Assembly (NCBI GenBank): GCA_963739985.1 | Contig: CAVUCE010000005.1 | Coordinates: 62,001 to 126,000 of the forward strand | Source: CAVUCE01 sp963739985 | Lineage (GTDB): Bacteria; Bacteroidota; Ignavibacteria; Ignavibacteriales; Ignavibacteriaceae | DNA length: 64,000 nt | Direction of reading: 5' to 3' | Shown: one piece after another, positions 1 to 8,227 of the stretch | How the letters are laid out: the number at the start of each line of letters is the position of its first letter | Position numbering within the stretch: position 1 is the stretch's first letter | Translations under genes and position numbers: made by a program | Notes under the pieces: generated by a model | What the model was told of the DNA's origin: nothing | Databases searched by the model: none | Seen by the model: the letters and a program-made list of their open reading frames with translations, nothing else

Positions 1-1
1 A

Positions 2-616
2 GTTTTTTTAGATATTACTGCTTCGGCTGAAAAAAGAAAAACGTTGGTTAACTTAGTAAAAGATGTTGCCAAAACCATACGAATTCCTTTTACAGTTGGC
101 GGCGGAATTTCCGAAATAAAAGATATAGAAGCTTTGTTAAAAGCCGGTGCTGATAAAGTTTCTCTCAATTCTTCTATCGTTAGTAATCCAAATTTAATTA
201 CCGAAGCTTCCCGCCAGTTTGGAAGCCAGGCAATTGTTGCTGCTATAGATATAAAGTTTAACGGAAGCGAATATAAAGTTTATGTTAAAGGCGGAAGAGA
301 AGAAACAGAATTAGTCGGGCTGGATTGGTGTAAAAAAGCTGCAGATTTTGGAGCAGGCGAGATTCTTTTAACTTCGATGGATAAAGACGGAACCAAAGAA
401 GGATATGATATTAAATTTTTATCCGAACTTACATCGTTGGTTACAATTCCGGTTATTGCTTCCGGAGGTGCCGGATCAAAAGAACATTTTCTTGAAGCAT
501 TTGAAGACGCTAATGTTGATGCTTGTTTAGCTGCAAGTCTTTTCCATTTTAATATCTTGCCAATTAAAGATTTAAAAAAATATTTAAATGAAAATAATGT
601 AACTGTTAGGATTTAA
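2..616 (+). CDS. hisF: Imidazole glycerol phosphate synthase cyclase subunit HisF (5' end cut by window)
   Basis: The reading frame is open from the first bases of the window (VFLDITASAEKR...), so the true start lies upstream. HisF is the cyclase half of the HisF-HisH complex. It converts PRFAR plus HisH-derived ammonia into imidazole glycerol phosphate and AICAR in histidine biosynthesis. Visible family features are the phosphate-binding GGGI loop, the LTSMDKDGT segment with the second catalytic Asp, and the C-terminal ASGGAG phosphate-binding loop, all on a TIM barrel. The first catalytic Asp, near the N-terminus, is outside the window. hisIE follows after 35 bp in the same direction, so this is the tail of a his operon. 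Identity is secure. Confidence 0.96.
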   Translation, partial: VFLDITASAEKRKTLVNLVKDVAKTIRIPFTVGGGISEIKDIEALLKAGADKVSLNSSIVSNPNLITEASRQFGSQAIVAAIDIKFNGSEYKVYVKGGREETELVGLDWCKKAADFGAGEILLTSMDKDGTKEGYDIKFLSELTSLVTIPVIASGGAGSKEHFLEAFEDANVDACLAASLFHFNILPIKDLKKYLNENNVTVRI

Positions 617-651
617 CAATAAAGTAACTTAAAAAATTAAAAGGTTTTGTT

Positions 652-1263
652 TTGGAAAAAGAAGAAATCAAAGATCTAAACTTCGAGAAAATGAATGGAT
701 TAATTCCCGCAATAATTATTGATAACTCCAACGGTCAAATTTTAATGCTTGGATTTATGAATCAAGAAGCTTTGGAAAAAACTCTTCAAACTAAACTAGT
801 TACTTTTTTTAGCAGAACAAAAAATGCTTTATGGACAAAAGGCGAAACTTCAAAAAATTATTTACACTTAGTCGATATTAAAACCGATTGTGATAACGAT
901 ACTTTATTGGTTTATGCAAATCCTGATGGCAATACTTGTCACACCGGAAAATATTCATGTTTTGATATACCAAAACAACCTTCAATTAATTTTCTAAATC
1001 AATTGTTTTCTCTTATAAAAGAGCGAAAAGAAAAACTTCCCGAAAATTCATACACAACAAAATTATTTCAATCCGGAACAAATCGAATAATTCAGAAAGT
1101 CGGCGAAGAAGCTATTGAAACTGTTATCGCGGCTAAAAACAGAGATAAACACGAAATTATTAACGAAACATCGGATTTGCTTTATCATCTATTTGTAATG
1201 CTTGCCGAGCAGGATATTGAATTTAGCGACATTGTAAAGAATTTAGAAAACCGGCATAAGTAA
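652..1263 (+). CDS. hisIE: Bifunctional phosphoribosyl-AMP cyclohydrolase / phosphoribosyl-ATP pyrophosphatase
   Basis: 203 aa, the usual size of a HisI-HisE fusion. Residues ~1-105 are the cyclohydrolase domain, with the metal-binding DCDND and the zinc cysteines in CHTGKYSC. Residues ~110-203 are the pyrophosphohydrolase domain, with the EEAIE and ETSDLLYHL helices of the MazG-like fold. Together they catalyse steps 2 and 3 of histidine synthesis. The start is TTG, preceded by an AAAAGG ribosome-binding site about 8 bases upstream; no better ATG fits the full N-terminal domain. It lies directly behind hisF, which is common at the end of his operons. No defects are seen. Confidence 0.95.
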   Translation: MEKEEIKDLNFEKMNGLIPAIIIDNSNGQILMLGFMNQEALEKTLQTKLVTFFSRTKNALWTKGETSKNYLHLVDIKTDCDNDTLLVYANPDGNTCHTGKYSCFDIPKQPSINFLNQLFSLIKERKEKLPENSYTTKLFQSGTNRIIQKVGEEAIETVIAAKNRDKHEIINETSDLLYHLFVMLAEQDIEFSDIVKNLENRHK

Positions 1264-1362
1264 AAAAATAAAATATCTCATTTTCGATCCAAATCTTTAA
1301 ATCATTCATTTGCTGTTCAAAGTTTATTATTTTTGTATTCATAATACAATTGGGAAAGTTTT

Positions 1363-1770
1363 ATGTATTCAGTATTTGAATCGGATATTGTTATTAGACC
1401 TGATGATATAGACATGAATAATCATGTTCATAACACAAAATACTTGGATTATGTATTAGCAGCCCGTTACGAGCAGATGGTTAGAGATTATAAAATGTCG
1501 ATGAGTGAGTTTCATGAGGTTGGTTATAATTGGGTTGTCAGCACAACTCATATCGATTATAAAAGGGCTCTTGCATTGGGCGATAAAATAAAAGTAAAAA
1601 CTCAGGTAACGGAAGTAAGCGGTGCCCAATCAAAAGTACAATTTTGGATTGTAAAATCTGATAATAATAAAATCGCTTCCGAAGGATATTTAATTTACAC
1701 AATGGTTTCACTTAAAAGCGGCAAGCCGGTTCGCATACCCGAAGAGATCATTAAAAAGTATTCTGTGTAA
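1363..1770 (+). CDS. Acyl-CoA thioesterase, hotdog fold (4HBT/YbgC-FadM type)
   Basis: 135 aa, the normal length for a single hotdog-domain thioesterase. The N-terminal part holds the family signature PDDIDMNNHVHNTKYLDY, where the Asp-x-x-x-H region contributes the active site of 4HBT/YbgC enzymes. It is followed by the long central helix and the beta strands (HIDYKRALALGDKIKV). It probably hydrolyses acyl-CoA thioesters in the cytoplasm; the substrate cannot be told. It stands about 100 bp after the his genes and 45 bp before the MscS-like gene, all on the plus strand. A TATTTTTG sequence (1328-1335) resembles a Bacteroidota -7 element, but the -33 spacing is poor, so no promoter is called. 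Confidence 0.86.
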   Translation: MYSVFESDIVIRPDDIDMNNHVHNTKYLDYVLAARYEQMVRDYKMSMSEFHEVGYNWVVSTTHIDYKRALALGDKIKVKTQVTEVSGAQSKVQFWIVKSDNNKIASEGYLIYTMVSLKSGKPVRIPEEIIKKYSV

Positions 1771-1815
1771 GATATTTTTAATTTTTTTGAAAAGATTATA
1801 GTGTGAGGATTTAAA

Positions 1816-2895
1816 ATGCATAACTTATTAAATCAAGTTTATTTTAATAACAGTGTATACGATTATCTTGTTGGTCTTGGAATATTTCTTCTTCTTTTAA
1901 TTTCGATAAATATTTTTAAAAGATTTGTCCTTTCTAGATTAGTAAAATGGGCCGATAAGACAGCAACTACAATTGATGACTTTCTAATAAAAGCTATTGA
2001 AAAATCAATTGTTCCTCTTCTTTATTATGGTGCTTTTTATGTTGCAGTTAAGAGTTTATCCATTGTTCCCAAAGCGGAAAAAGTTGTTTATGTTGTTTCG
2101 GTTGTTCTTGTTACATTTTTCTTTTTGCGAATGATAACTTCTACGATAGGGTTCGTTATAAATGGATATCTTCGCAAAAAAAATAAAGGCGAATCGAAAG
2201 AAAAAGAAGTTCGTGGAATTTTAACAATATTAAATGTTATCCTTTGGTCGCTGGGTTTTGTTTTTCTATTAGATAATTTAGGTTTTAATGTCTCAGCTGT
2301 AATTGCCGGTTTGGGTATAGGCGGTATCGCAATTGCATTGGCTGCTCAATCAATTCTAGGTGATTTATTCAGTTATTTCATCATCTTTTTTGATCGTCCG
2401 TTTGAGATTGGTGATTTTATTGTAGTCGCAGATAAGGTTGGATCGGTGGAATATATTGGAATAAAAACTACAAGAGTAAGAGCACTTGGTGGTGAGCAAT
2501 TGGTATTTGCAAATAAAGATTTAACAAACTCTCGTATTCATAATTACAAAAAAATGGAAAAAAGAAGAGTTGTGTTTAAAATAGGTGTAACGTATCAAAC
2601 CAAAGCGGATAAACTTGAAGAAATTCCCGGCATTGTTAAGAAAATAATAGAATCGCAAGAAGAGACTACTTTTGATAGAGGACATTTTGCATCATACGGA
2701 GATTTCAGTTTAAATTTTGAATTTGTTTACTATGTGATAGGCGCAGACTATACTAAATATATGGATATTCAGCAGGCGATTAACATACAAATGTATAAGG
2801 AATTTGAAAACCGCGAAATTGAGTTTGCTTATCCAACACAGACTCTTTTTTTAACTAAAGACGATAATGTTAAGAGTGATTTAGTCGGCGAGTAA
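1816..2895 (+). CDS. Small-conductance mechanosensitive channel, MscS family
   Basis: 359 aa. The N-terminal ~150 residues contain four hydrophobic helices (for example ~18-35 and ~85-110). The conserved pore-lining TM3 follows (~155-185: Gly/Ala-rich ...AGLGIGGIAIALAAQ...), then the MscS beta domain (FFDRPFEIGDFI...) and the C-terminal alpha-beta domain. MscS channels open under membrane tension and release solutes on hypo-osmotic shock. Four predicted TM helices rather than three place it in the larger YnaI/YbdG-like size class. The start is supported by GAGGATT just upstream. The gene ends 10 bp before the left repeat of the RAYT element. Downstream sucrose genes could make a compatible solute, so osmotic linkage is possible but only inferred. 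Confidence 0.9.
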   Translation: MHNLLNQVYFNNSVYDYLVGLGIFLLLLISINIFKRFVLSRLVKWADKTATTIDDFLIKAIEKSIVPLLYYGAFYVAVKSLSIVPKAEKVVYVVSVVLVTFFFLRMITSTIGFVINGYLRKKNKGESKEKEVRGILTILNVILWSLGFVFLLDNLGFNVSAVIAGLGIGGIAIALAAQSILGDLFSYFIIFFDRPFEIGDFIVVADKVGSVEYIGIKTTRVRALGGEQLVFANKDLTNSRIHNYKKMEKRRVVFKIGVTYQTKADKLEEIPGIVKKIIESQEETTFDRGHFASYGDFSLNFEFVYYVIGADYTKYMDIQQAINIQMYKEFENREIEFAYPTQTLFLTKDDNVKSDLVGE

Positions 2896-2905
2896 ATTGT
2901 GAAAT

Positions 2906-3034
2906 GAAAAACGCGGTTAAAACCGTTTATTAGTCTTTTGCTCGCTATAGTCCCAATGGATAAATCCATTGGTTAATACTTATAAGTTTTCTACTTAATT
3001 ACTCAAAGCTAACCAACGTATTTATACGTTGGGA
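2906..3034. repeat. Left copy of hairpin-rich direct repeat flanking the RAYT gene
   Basis: Starts 10 bp after the MscS stop. It contains three short hairpins in order: CGGTT-AA-AACCG (2914-2925), CCAATGGA-TAAA-TCCATTGG (2953-2972) and CCAACGTA-TTTA-TACGTTGG (3013-3032). The same order and near-identical sequence recur after the transposase gene at 3530-3645. A further hairpin, AACGGTT-TC-AACCGTT (3060-3075), lies between this repeat and the transposase start. This arrangement fits REP/REPIN-type palindromes mobilised by RAYT proteins. Confidence 0.78.
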
Positions 3035-3104
3035 ATGGAAATAATTGAATTTAATAATTAACGGTTTCAACCGTTTCTAATTTATAAAAACTATTTAGAT
3101 CGTT

Positions 3105-3542
3105 ATGTCTGTAAGATCATACACAAAGGTGTGGCTCCATTTTATATGGGGGACAAAAAACAGAGAATCTTTAATTGTACCGAAGGAATTTCGCAAGGAA
3201 CTTTCAGATTTTTATTATGAGTATTCTAAATCTAAAGATATTTTCATGAGGTTCAACTTTGTTAATAAAGATCATGTACACGCATTGATTGATATGCCGA
3301 CAGAAAGAACTATACAAGAGTTAGCTCAATTATTAAAAGGGGCATCCTCTCGATGGATAAATACCAAAGTTGATTTTCAATTTTCTTGGGCGAAAGGTTA
3401 TGCTGGTTTCTCTGTTTCTGAATCCGTGTTAAGTAGGGTAATAAAATATCTTCAGAATCAAGAAACACACCATAAGTATAAAAGTTTTACTGAAGAGTAT
3501 GAAGAATTTTTGTTGAAGTATAAAATTATGAAAAACGGTTAA
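3105..3542 (+). CDS. IS200-like / REP-associated tyrosine (RAYT) transposase
   Basis: 145 aa, the usual size of a Y1-transposase (HUH endonuclease) domain protein. The metal-binding HUH motif is seen as HVHALID (~residues 57-63). The C-terminal helix carries the likely nucleophile tyrosine in VIKYLQNQETHHK (~residues 114-125). Such proteins cut single-stranded DNA at hairpin ends through a covalent phosphotyrosine. There is no TnpB partner. The gene is framed by two copies of a hairpin repeat, and its last codons (KNG-stop) are read from the first hairpin of the right copy. This single-copy setting fits a domesticated RAYT better than an active insertion sequence. The reading frame is intact. 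Confidence 0.88.
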   Translation: MSVRSYTKVWLHFIWGTKNRESLIVPKEFRKELSDFYYEYSKSKDIFMRFNFVNKDHVHALIDMPTERTIQELAQLLKGASSRWINTKVDFQFSWAKGYAGFSVSESVLSRVIKYLQNQETHHKYKSFTEEYEEFLLKYKIMKNG

Positions 3543-3645
3543 ACTGTTTTGCCCGCTTTACTACCAATGGATAAATTTATTGGTTAATTTCAAAATATTT
3601 GTTTTTTATTCTCATTAGTAACCAACGGATTAATCCGTTGGTTAC
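3530..3645. repeat. Right copy of hairpin-rich direct repeat, with 28-bp perfect palindrome
   Basis: Near-copy of 2906-3034 in the same orientation: AACGGTT-AA-ACTGTT hairpin at 3534-3549, CCAATGGA-TAAA-TTTATTGG at 3564-3583, and a perfect 28-bp palindrome at 3618-3645 (GTAACCAACGGATT and its complement). The last corresponds to the CCAACGTA hairpin of the left copy but with a longer arm. It starts inside the end of the transposase gene. It also sits 10 bp beyond the stop of the minus-strand sucrose synthase gene, where the long stem could act as a transcript end for that operon. Confidence 0.8.
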
Positions 3646-3654
3646 TTTTGTTAC

Positions 3655-6075
3655 TTACCTATTATTATGAGCTTCAAGTAATTTGTTTGCTCTTGGTTTG
3701 TATAGTAAATGATAAAGCACATCAATATATGCGTGCATTTCTTCCATATCAATGTTGCTTGTAAATCTCCAGAAACCATATATCTTGGCGAGAGATAAAA
3801 GATTTTTAGCATACAATTTCCAGTTGTAAGCAGTATCCACACGTTGAATTGCTTTTTGAGAAATTTTATCCCAGTAATTGTTTTCTTTTTTGCAACGTTC
3901 TAGAAACTTAATAATTTTCTCGGTTGTTTCTTTTCCGTTAATTGGATCTATATGAAAGCCTGAAACTTGATCTTTTATGATTTCTAAGGGACCTCCGTAT
4001 AGTGTTGCAAATACTGGCAAACCTGAACGCATTGCTTCAAGAACTGTTAGACCAAATCCCTCAAACAATGCAGGCTGAACAAATATTCCTTTATGATCTG
4101 CAATAATTCTATAAACTTCACCTGTTTGATCTTTCCGGAATAATTTTCCAATCCATCTAATTTTGTTGTGAAGATTGTATTTCTCAATTAAATTATGCAT
4201 TAAATCGATTTGCTCTTTTTCTTCTCCATCGGATGAATTTTCCGCACTGACCTTTCCGGCAACAATGATTAAGTTTGCCTTTTTTTGCAATTTCTGACTT
4301 TGTCCAAACCACTCTACAAGTGAAGTAAGATTTTTAATTTTATCTAATCTTGCTAACGAGAAAATTGGAGTAAGCTCAGGATTTTCTAATTTACCAACGA
4401 CTTCATCATCATCTTTATTTTTAAATAAAAGCTCTTCTAGTTCATTCTTAGTTTCCTTTAATCGATCATCTTCATTTGTATAAGGAAAATATATTTTAGT
4501 ATTTACACCGGGAGGAACAATGTTAAATTTAGGATGATATAAGTTTATTCCACCCTCAACTCGGTATAATTTAGGCATTGTAAAAGTTTCATAAGATTCA
4601 TATTGTCCAATACTGTCATCTGTTCCGGCAATTTCTTGGTAAGTGGAAGTAACAATAAAGTTTGCTGCGTTCATTGCAATTAAATCTGCAGTAAATTGAA
4701 TTGAGAAATTATAGTACTGCTCTAATCCTTCCCAATAGAGTGCGCTGTAGAGATATTTACTTTTCTCAAGAGCATGAGCAATATTGCATTGCGTAACTCC
4801 GTATTTTTTGGCAAGCATAAAAGCAACCATGTTTCCATCGGAATAATTACCGATTATAAAATCAGGACGTTCTCCAAATTCAGCTAATAGTTCTTTATAA
4901 GAATCATCTGCAAATTGTTCCAGATAAGGCCAAATCTCAAAACGCGAAATCCAATTATCAGTGACTTCCTTATTATGAGTTTTAAACGGAACTCTTAATA
5001 TCCACGCATTTTTTGTCTCGTGAACTTTTTCTAATCTTTGGTTTGATTTTGTCTTTCCCGCGTTTGGAATTAATCTTGTTAGAATTATAATTTTAGGTTT
5101 GGCATTCAACCCTGATTCTTTTAACGATTCGATCATTTCATTTTCAAGCGCTTTAACTTGATCGAGTATGTAAACAACTTGGCCGCCTGTGTCCGGCATT
5201 CCAAGTACGCCTTCTTGTCCAAAGTAACCATGTGGAGATATTATCGCAATATTGAAAATCATTGGAATTCTTGATAAAAATTCTTTTAGATTTTGATGAT
5301 CCGGTGAATGAAGAAGTCCATCCAGAATTTCTAAACTTTCTATAATTTTGCCGGCTGTATTTCCTAGTCCCGGTTCAAAACCAAGGTGTTGAAGTTCGTG
5401 TTTTAACTTATCGTTGTAAGTCTCGTCTTCGTCCATTTTCCTAAGCATTTCAAGAGCCTTATCAATTTGGGAACTTAATTCTCTAGTGCTATTTATTCTT
5501 CCATTTAATATTAGCTGTTGAGATTTGTATTTATGAACAAAAAGAAAATCGAAAAGCGCTTTGCTGAGTTTTTCCGGCTGGGTGAACATGTTGCTTGATA
5601 GATAACGATTTAAAAACTCAACTCCTTTACCAATTTTCTTTGATTCGCGAACGCTCGGGAATTTATCATAAAAAGTGCTGAAATTGATAGTTAGAATATC
5701 ATTCTTACCATCGGGATTTACAAAATGTTCTTTGGCCTTTAAATATTCTAAAACTGTTATGTTTTCAAAATAAAGCTCTTCTAAGTTGAAGTAGAAAAAA
5801 TCAGCTGAGGCAATTTGCTCTCGCATTTCAAAATAGATGGCATGGTTAGTGCAAATTGATTCTGAAATTTTATGAATTATTTCTTCTATAGCATCAAAGT
5901 TGGTTTTTTCGTCATTATCTTTTTTGAACTGCTGAAATATTTCAAATAAATTACCTTTTACTAATAATTTATTTTCGTGTGTTGTAACGTTATTCAAATA
6001 TCTAAAAAAATCTTTTTTATTTTCTTCAATTAATTCTCTCGCACTCTTACTCAAGGCGTCCTTCCTTTCCTTCAC
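3655..6075 (-). CDS. susA: Sucrose synthase (GT4 family)
   Basis: 806 aa, the canonical length of sucrose synthases. The enzyme reversibly converts sucrose + NDP into NDP-glucose + fructose. The N-terminal ~250 residues match the regulatory region of the family. The GT-B core begins near residue 275 with GYFGQEGVLGMPDTGGQVVYILDQ, continues through HALEKSKYLYS and the IVPPGVN loop, and reaches the nucleotide-sugar motif EGFGLTVLE (E-x7-E). It is the last gene of a fructokinase - sucrose-phosphate synthase - sucrose synthase operon; its start overlaps the preceding gene by 29 bp. Sucrose synthase is known from a few non-photosynthetic bacteria, including Melioribacter roseus. No disrupted motifs were found. 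Confidence 0.93.
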   Translation of the reverse strand: MKERKDALSKSARELIEENKKDFFRYLNNVTTHENKLLVKGNLFEIFQQFKKDNDEKTNFDAIEEIIHKISESICTNHAIYFEMREQIASADFFYFNLEELYFENITVLEYLKAKEHFVNPDGKNDILTINFSTFYDKFPSVRESKKIGKGVEFLNRYLSSNMFTQPEKLSKALFDFLFVHKYKSQQLILNGRINSTRELSSQIDKALEMLRKMDEDETYNDKLKHELQHLGFEPGLGNTAGKIIESLEILDGLLHSPDHQNLKEFLSRIPMIFNIAIISPHGYFGQEGVLGMPDTGGQVVYILDQVKALENEMIESLKESGLNAKPKIIILTRLIPNAGKTKSNQRLEKVHETKNAWILRVPFKTHNKEVTDNWISRFEIWPYLEQFADDSYKELLAEFGERPDFIIGNYSDGNMVAFMLAKKYGVTQCNIAHALEKSKYLYSALYWEGLEQYYNFSIQFTADLIAMNAANFIVTSTYQEIAGTDDSIGQYESYETFTMPKLYRVEGGINLYHPKFNIVPPGVNTKIYFPYTNEDDRLKETKNELEELLFKNKDDDEVVGKLENPELTPIFSLARLDKIKNLTSLVEWFGQSQKLQKKANLIIVAGKVSAENSSDGEEKEQIDLMHNLIEKYNLHNKIRWIGKLFRKDQTGEVYRIIADHKGIFVQPALFEGFGLTVLEAMRSGLPVFATLYGGPLEIIKDQVSGFHIDPINGKETTEKIIKFLERCKKENNYWDKISQKAIQRVDTAYNWKLYAKNLLSLAKIYGFWRFTSNIDMEEMHAYIDVLYHLLYKPRANKLLEAHNNR

Positions 6076-8227
6076 TTAAGAAATTGTAATAATCTATACC
6101 ATCAATAATTCCCCCTGCATAGGATCTCTTTGCAAAATAGATTCTTTTACTTCCTTTTAATGAATCAAGTTCTTTACTATAATTTGCAACTACCACACCG
6201 AGCAAATCACCTTTTAGCATTTCTCTATCATTGCCGGAATCGCCCGCAACCAATATGTTTTCGTAAGGTAAATTCCACCGATAGCATAAATATCTTATTG
6301 CTTTCCCTTTTGATGCGCGGTATGGAAGTATATCTAAAAACTGTCCATGACTAAAAATCACATTAACTTTTAATTTTTGTTTCTTTAAAGTTTCTTTAAC
6401 AAGATTTAAGTTTTCTTCACTTTCGGAAGTGTAGTAACTAATTTTAAATTTTCTTTGTGTATCCTCTTCTTGATATTGCAGAAAATCAAATTTGCTTAAA
6501 AGCTTTACAATTTTTTCTCTGTTCCATTGATAAGAAATATGCGCGTCCCATCCTCTTGAATAAATTAAATCTCCCTTGTAATTATAATAAATTTCAGAGC
6601 CTACTGATGAAATAATAACATCCGGAAGAGGAACTTTATTCTCCTTCAAAACATCAAACGCTGATTTTACGGTCCGTCCGGTTGCAACGGCAAATCCAAC
6701 TGATGACGTGAAATGATTTAATTTATCAATAAACTCAGTCAATGCGCCGTCATCGCCAAGTAAAGTATGATCTATATCGCTTACCACAAGTTTTTCCATG
6801 CCGAATAACTTTCTTCCTACTATAGCGAATGTATTTGTTTTATCAAGATCCTGTGATAGAAGAGTTTCAATCTCGTTAAGATAAGTTTCTGTATGAGCTT
6901 TCCACGTATAGTATTTTTTAACATTGTTTATGCCGTTAGCAGAATACTTATTCCACAGACTTTTATTATCAATAATCTTATTAAGCGACTCAGAAATATT
7001 TTTAGAATCTCCAACATCAACTAAAATTCCGTGATCAAGATTTCCGAGTATATCGCGCGGACCGCCGTCATCTGTTGCAACAACGGGAACGCCCGCAGCA
7101 GCAGCTTCTATCAAAGTTAGACCAAACGGTTCTGTTAAAGCAGCGTTAACAAAAATTCCTCCGGTTTCGGCCGCAATTCTGTATAGCTCCGGAACTTCAT
7201 ATTGTGTATTATGCCTTTTGGGGATTGCCATTTTTCCGTAAAGATTATATTTATCAAGCAATAAAAGAATTTCGGTTAATACTTCTCTTTCGTTGTCCGG
7301 CATTTCTTGTATGTCTTTTCTAATTCCCGCAAAAACAGCAAGGTTAGCTTTTTTCTGAAGTTCTTTATCCTCTCCGTAGGCTGTAATTAAACCAGATATG
7401 TTTTTACGTTTATCCGGTCTACAAACAGATAGAATTAATGGTTTATCTACATCAACAAAAAACCGTAAAAGTTTTTCGGTTATTATTCCTTTAAATTTTT
7501 GTGCTTCTTCGTGAACCGAGATGTGATCGTTATAAGGATAAAATTTTTCTAAATCAACGCCGGGTGGAATTACTCTAAATTTATCATCCTCTTTATTATC
7601 ATATTCTCCGTATTGTTTTTCTATTTCTTGTTTTGTGCTTGTGACAATCAAATCAGAGTAATAGATGATATCTTCTTCAACATTTATTCTATGACTAATC
7701 TTGTAACGCTTTTCAATCTCTTCCTTTGGAACTCCGTCACTAAGCAATTTATTTAATTTACTTCTTCCAAGTGAGTGTCCGGTATGAATAAACGGAATAC
7801 CAAAAAACTTAGTCAACTCGCTGCAAACATAGCCTGCATCTGCATAATGGCTGTGGATAATATCCGGAAGTCGACCTTGTTGTTTTATATATTTTATACT
7901 TTTATCAACAAATTCTTCGAGGTGATTCCACAATAATTCTTTACGGATATATTTTCCGCCACCGCATCGGATTCTTATAATGTTGAATTTATCATTTATT
8001 TTTTCGATTGGTTCAGAGTAATCACGGGAAACGGATTTGTCTTTTATTTGGCGTGTTATTAACTCAACCCTTTCTACACGCGGATCTTCACTTAAGGTTT
8101 TTGCAAGCTCTAAAACGTATTTTGTTTGTCCTCCGGTATCAGCATCTCTCCCAAGTTCCAAATCGTGTCCTCTAATTAACCCATGAATGCTGTACAACTG
8201 AATATATAGCTTCTTGTCATTACTCAT
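6047..8227 (-). CDS. Sucrose-phosphate synthase with C-terminal sucrose-phosphatase domain
   Basis: 726 aa, two domains. Residues ~1-465 form a GT-B glycosyltransferase of the SPS type: RGHDLELGRDADTGGQ at the N-terminus, HSHYADAG, IPPGVD, and EPFGLTLIE (E-x7-E) for the nucleotide sugar. Residues ~480-726 are a HAD phosphatase of the sucrose-6-phosphatase kind: DIDHTLL (DxDxT nucleophile motif), a lysine in the RASKGKA segment and GDSGND for magnesium. UDP-glucose + fructose-6-phosphate would thus be turned into sucrose by one polypeptide. All phosphatase motifs are present, unlike plant SPS, whose phosphatase-like domain is inactive. It overlaps both neighbours (fructokinase by 8 bp, sucrose synthase by 29 bp), so translation is probably coupled. 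Confidence 0.92.
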   Translation of the reverse strand: MSNDKKLYIQLYSIHGLIRGHDLELGRDADTGGQTKYVLELAKTLSEDPRVERVELITRQIKDKSVSRDYSEPIEKINDKFNIIRIRCGGGKYIRKELLWNHLEEFVDKSIKYIKQQGRLPDIIHSHYADAGYVCSELTKFFGIPFIHTGHSLGRSKLNKLLSDGVPKEEIEKRYKISHRINVEEDIIYYSDLIVTSTKQEIEKQYGEYDNKEDDKFRVIPPGVDLEKFYPYNDHISVHEEAQKFKGIITEKLLRFFVDVDKPLILSVCRPDKRKNISGLITAYGEDKELQKKANLAVFAGIRKDIQEMPDNEREVLTEILLLLDKYNLYGKMAIPKRHNTQYEVPELYRIAAETGGIFVNAALTEPFGLTLIEAAAAGVPVVATDDGGPRDILGNLDHGILVDVGDSKNISESLNKIIDNKSLWNKYSANGINNVKKYYTWKAHTETYLNEIETLLSQDLDKTNTFAIVGRKLFGMEKLVVSDIDHTLLGDDGALTEFIDKLNHFTSSVGFAVATGRTVKSAFDVLKENKVPLPDVIISSVGSEIYYNYKGDLIYSRGWDAHISYQWNREKIVKLLSKFDFLQYQEEDTQRKFKISYYTSESEENLNLVKETLKKQKLKVNVIFSHGQFLDILPYRASKGKAIRYLCYRWNLPYENILVAGDSGNDREMLKGDLLGVVVANYSKELDSLKGSKRIYFAKRSYAGGIIDGIDYYNFLSEGKEGRLE

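Noticed and set aside
2906..3645. CRISPR array
   Set aside because: Repeats are hairpins flanking one gene, only two copies, with no regular spacers or cas genes.
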